Shown piece after piece: positions 5,447 to 6,603 of a stretch of 6,603 nt of DNA. The position numbers and the translations under genes were made by a program. The stretch comes from Chloroflexia bacterium (lineage in GTDB: Bacteria > Chloroflexota > Chloroflexia > QHBQ01 > JADMIH01). Positions within the stretch are counted from its first letter, which is position 1. Each line of letters starts with the position of its first letter. Location: NCBI GenBank assembly GCA_025927935.1, contig JAICKM010000392.1, positions 1-6,603 on the forward strand. Direction: 5' to 3'. The notes beneath the pieces are model-generated. The model saw only the letters and a program-made list of their open reading frames with translations, ran no database searches and had not been told where the DNA came from.

Positions 5447-6295
5447 ATGGACATTCAGACGATTGGCGTCGTGGGCGCCGGCGCCATGGGCAACGGTATC
5501 GCCCAGGTGTGCGCCCAGGCGGGCTACGACGTCATTATGAACGACCGCGAGGATGCGTTCGTGCAGCGCGGCCTGAGCAGCATCAGCAAGAGCCTGGGCA
5601 AGCTGGCCGACAAGGGCAAGTTCAGCGCCGAGGAGCGCGACGCCATCTATGGCCGCATCACCCCCAGCACCGACCTGGATGTCCTGCGCCGCGCCGACCT
5701 GGTGATCGAGGCCGTCTTCGAGAAATTGGAAGTCAAGCGCGAGGTGCTGGCCCGGCTGGATGCGATTTGTCGCCCGGAGACGATTCTCGCCAGCAACACC
5801 TCGTCGATCTCGATCACCAAGCTGGCCGCCACCACCAAGCGCCCCGACAAGGTCATCGGCATGCACTTCTTCAACCCCGTGCCGATCATGCAACTGATCG
5901 AGATCATCCGCGCCCTGCAAACCAGCCAGGAGACCTTCGACACCATCCGCGAGTTAAGCGTCAAGTTGGGCAAGACTCCAGTGGCGGTGCAGGACTCGCC
6001 GGGCTTCGTCACCAACCGCGTGCTCATGCCGCTGCTCAACGAGGCTATGTTCGCCCTGATGGAAGGCGTCGCGTCCGCCGAGGACATCGACACGGCGGTC
6101 AAGCTGGGCCTGAACCACCCCATGGGGCCGCTCACCCTGGCCGATTATGTCGGCCTCGACGTATGCCTCGACGTGATGGAAGTGCTGCACTGCGAGCTAG
6201 GCGACCCCAAGTTCCGTCCCTGCCCGCTCCTGCGTAAAATGGTCGACGTGGGCTACCTGGGCCGCAAATCGGGCCAGGGCTTCTACAAGTATTAG
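5447..6295 (+). CDS. hbd: 3-hydroxybutyryl-CoA dehydrogenase
   Basis: 282 residues, the normal length of the stand-alone bacterial enzyme, which interconverts 3-hydroxyacyl-CoA and acetoacetyl-CoA-type 3-ketoacyl-CoA with NAD(P) in the cytosol. The N-terminal Rossmann domain (about 4-182) has the dinucleotide loop GVVGAGAMGNGIAQ (7-20) and Asp33 at the end of the second strand, which usually favours NAD over NADP. Catalytic residues are visible: Ser119 in SNTSSI, His140 in GMHFFNPVP, Glu152 in QLIEII, and Asn190 in PGFVTNR. The C-terminal helical domain (184-282) has NHPMGPLTLADYVGLD and the end signature GYLGRKSGQGFYKY. No thiolase or crotonase is in the window, so butyrate/butanol-type, polyhydroxyalkanoate-related and fatty-acid oxidation roles remain open. 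Some annotators would use a fadB-type or paaH name. Enzyme class is very sure. Confidence 0.96.
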   Translation: MDIQTIGVVGAGAMGNGIAQVCAQAGYDVIMNDREDAFVQRGLSSISKSLGKLADKGKFSAEERDAIYGRITPSTDLDVLRRADLVIEAVFEKLEVKREVLARLDAICRPETILASNTSSISITKLAATTKRPDKVIGMHFFNPVPIMQLIEIIRALQTSQETFDTIRELSVKLGKTPVAVQDSPGFVTNRVLMPLLNEAMFALMEGVASAEDIDTAVKLGLNHPMGPLTLADYVGLDVCLDVMEVLHCELGDPKFRPCPLLRKMVDVGYLGRKSGQGFYKY

Positions 6296-6330
6296 GCGCC
6301 CCGCGCCGGGAGGCATAAACTACAATGGCG

Positions 6331-6346
6331 CGGGCCGGCTGGCCCG
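6331..6346 (+). terminator. possible terminator hairpin downstream of hbd
   Basis: CGGGCC, loop GGCT, then GGCCCG: a perfect 6-base GC stem 35 bases after the hbd stop. It is followed by GGGTGTTCTCT, a T-enriched but not pure T stretch. It is the best terminator candidate after hbd, though not a textbook one. Confidence 0.4.
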
Positions 6347-6362
6347 GGGTGTTCTCTGATCA

Positions 6363-6384
6363 CGCCGCCCCCGATCGGGCGGCG
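6363..6384. other. second GC-rich hairpin downstream of hbd
   Basis: CGCCGCCC and GGGCGGCG form a perfect 8-base stem with loop CCGATC. No T-tract follows. It may back up the preceding hairpin in stopping transcription or block exonucleases. Confidence 0.4.
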
Positions 6385-6415
6385 CTCCAAGCGGCCCATG
6401 CCCAGCAAGTGCATG

Positions 6416-6537
6416 AGGACGTGTCAGAAATCAGCGCACAGAGTCCCAATACGATGTTTTTGCGCCTCGGGGCACGCGTAAATCCGCTGGCGTTTGAGCC
6501 GATTTTCGGGATCGGACGCTGATTTCCGACATGTCCT
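6416..6537. mobile_element. MITE-like element of 122 bases with 21-base terminal inverted repeats
   Basis: The left arm (6416-6436, starting AGGACGTGTCAGAAATC) and the right arm (6517-6537, ending GACATGTCCT) are inverted repeats matching at 19 of 21 positions. The 80-base interior has no coding signal. Length and structure fit a non-autonomous element moved by a transposase elsewhere in the genome. No exact target duplication abuts the arms. ATGAGG occurs at 6413-6418 and again at 6543-6548, near but not flush with the ends. It could also be a transcription-terminating or protein-binding dyad, but arms this long and far apart favour a mobile origin. Confidence 0.5.
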
Positions 6538-6574
6538 AGCCAATGAGGTAACCCGTGAGCAACTCGAGCCGACA

Positions 6575-6590
6575 TAGCCTGCGCAGGCTA
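6575..6590. repeat. perfect 16-base palindrome
   Basis: TAGCCTGCGCAGGCTA is identical to its own reverse complement. It lies between the right end of the MITE-like element and the window edge. It could be a protein-binding site, a preferred insertion target or part of a larger mobile structure. Confidence 0.6.
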
Positions 6591-6603
6591 GGGTGTGTCT
6601 GAC
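6586..6603. repeat. sequence resembling the element end, possible start of another mobile element
   Basis: GGCTAGGGTGTGTCTGAC matches the reverse complement of 6524-6541 (right arm plus its flank) at 13 of 18 positions, including GGCTAGG and TGTC. Both sites contain CTAG next to a GTGTC/ATGTC core. The element, if real, continues past the window. Confidence 0.3.

Larger units (their letters stand above)
6296..6603. other. 308-base end region without a convincing gene
   Basis: After hbd there are only two GC hairpins, a 122-base inverted-repeat element, a palindrome and a possible further element end. Short open frames on both strands (6325-6522 plus, 6360-6575 minus) overlap each other, run through hairpins and repeat arms, and have no recognisable motif. 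I do not call them genes. The base composition from about 6416 on is less GC-biased than the coding part, as expected for intergenic or transferred DNA. Confidence 0.65.

Noticed and set aside
4457..5920. Very long minus-strand open frame of 487 codons
   Set aside because: Antisense to pfp and hbd, His/Gly/Ala-rich shadow without domains. Both plus-strand genes have all their catalytic motifs.
5428..6237. Plus-strand open frame of 269 codons starting just before hbd
   Set aside because: It is the +1 shadow of hbd. Its Arg/Gln/Pro-rich product has no motif, while the hbd frame is complete.
6325..6522. 65-codon plus-strand open frame after hbd with a weak upstream GGGAGG
   Set aside because: It begins in a hairpin, runs through a second one and ends in the right arm of the inverted-repeat element. 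No recognisable protein features.
6360..6575. 71-codon minus-strand open frame spanning the MITE-like element
   Set aside because: It crosses both arms of the element, has no plausible ribosome site, and competes with another open frame on the opposite strand.

Overview
The window is GC-rich DNA (strongly G/C-biased third codon positions, AT-rich only in the gaps between genes). It probably comes from a member of the Chloroflexota. That inference rests mainly on the pairing of an ECF sigma factor with a DUF5667-type membrane protein and on the overall style of the enzymes. It was not tested by any search.

Left part, minus strand (1-2262): an ECF-type RNA polymerase sigma factor (GTG start at 2262) is followed 91 bases later by a large single-pass membrane protein of the DUF5667 type (ATG at 1538). 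The second gene is open to the left edge, giving 512 codons without a stop. It has a cytoplasmic head, one membrane helix, a SLPGDPLY-type signature, then an outer Pro/Thr-rich tail with PPG repeats and a long Asn-Gly/Gly-rich end. The pair looks like a sigma factor with its membrane-bound regulator, although the tail has no recognised function.

Middle, divergent from the sigma gene (2434-3983): an FMN-dependent alpha-hydroxy-acid oxidase/dehydrogenase with all the usual active-site residues overlaps by four bases (ATGA) a small three-helix membrane protein of unknown function. The 171-base gap between the divergent genes is AT-rich and must hold the promoters for both directions.

Right, plus strand (3999-6295): a near-consensus housekeeping promoter (TTGACA, 17 bases, TAGAAT) with a dyad at the start site drives a phosphofructokinase. 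Its residues at the two phosphoryl-donor positions (Asp and Lys) indicate use of pyrophosphate rather than ATP. A 3-hydroxybutyryl-CoA dehydrogenase follows 72 bases downstream with its own strong ribosome binding site. The plus-strand genes fit central carbon metabolism: hydroxy-acid oxidation, reversible glycolysis at fructose-6-phosphate, and C4 acyl-CoA chemistry. Nothing shows that they form one pathway.

Right end (6296-6603): no convincing gene. It holds two GC-rich hairpins, a 122-base element bounded by 21-base imperfect inverted repeats (MITE-like), a perfect 16-base palindrome, and at the edge a sequence resembling the element's ends, perhaps the start of another mobile element. I see no clear undescribed defence or mobile system. 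The least explained items are the tail of the DUF5667 protein, the membrane protein coupled to the oxidase, and the small inverted-repeat element.
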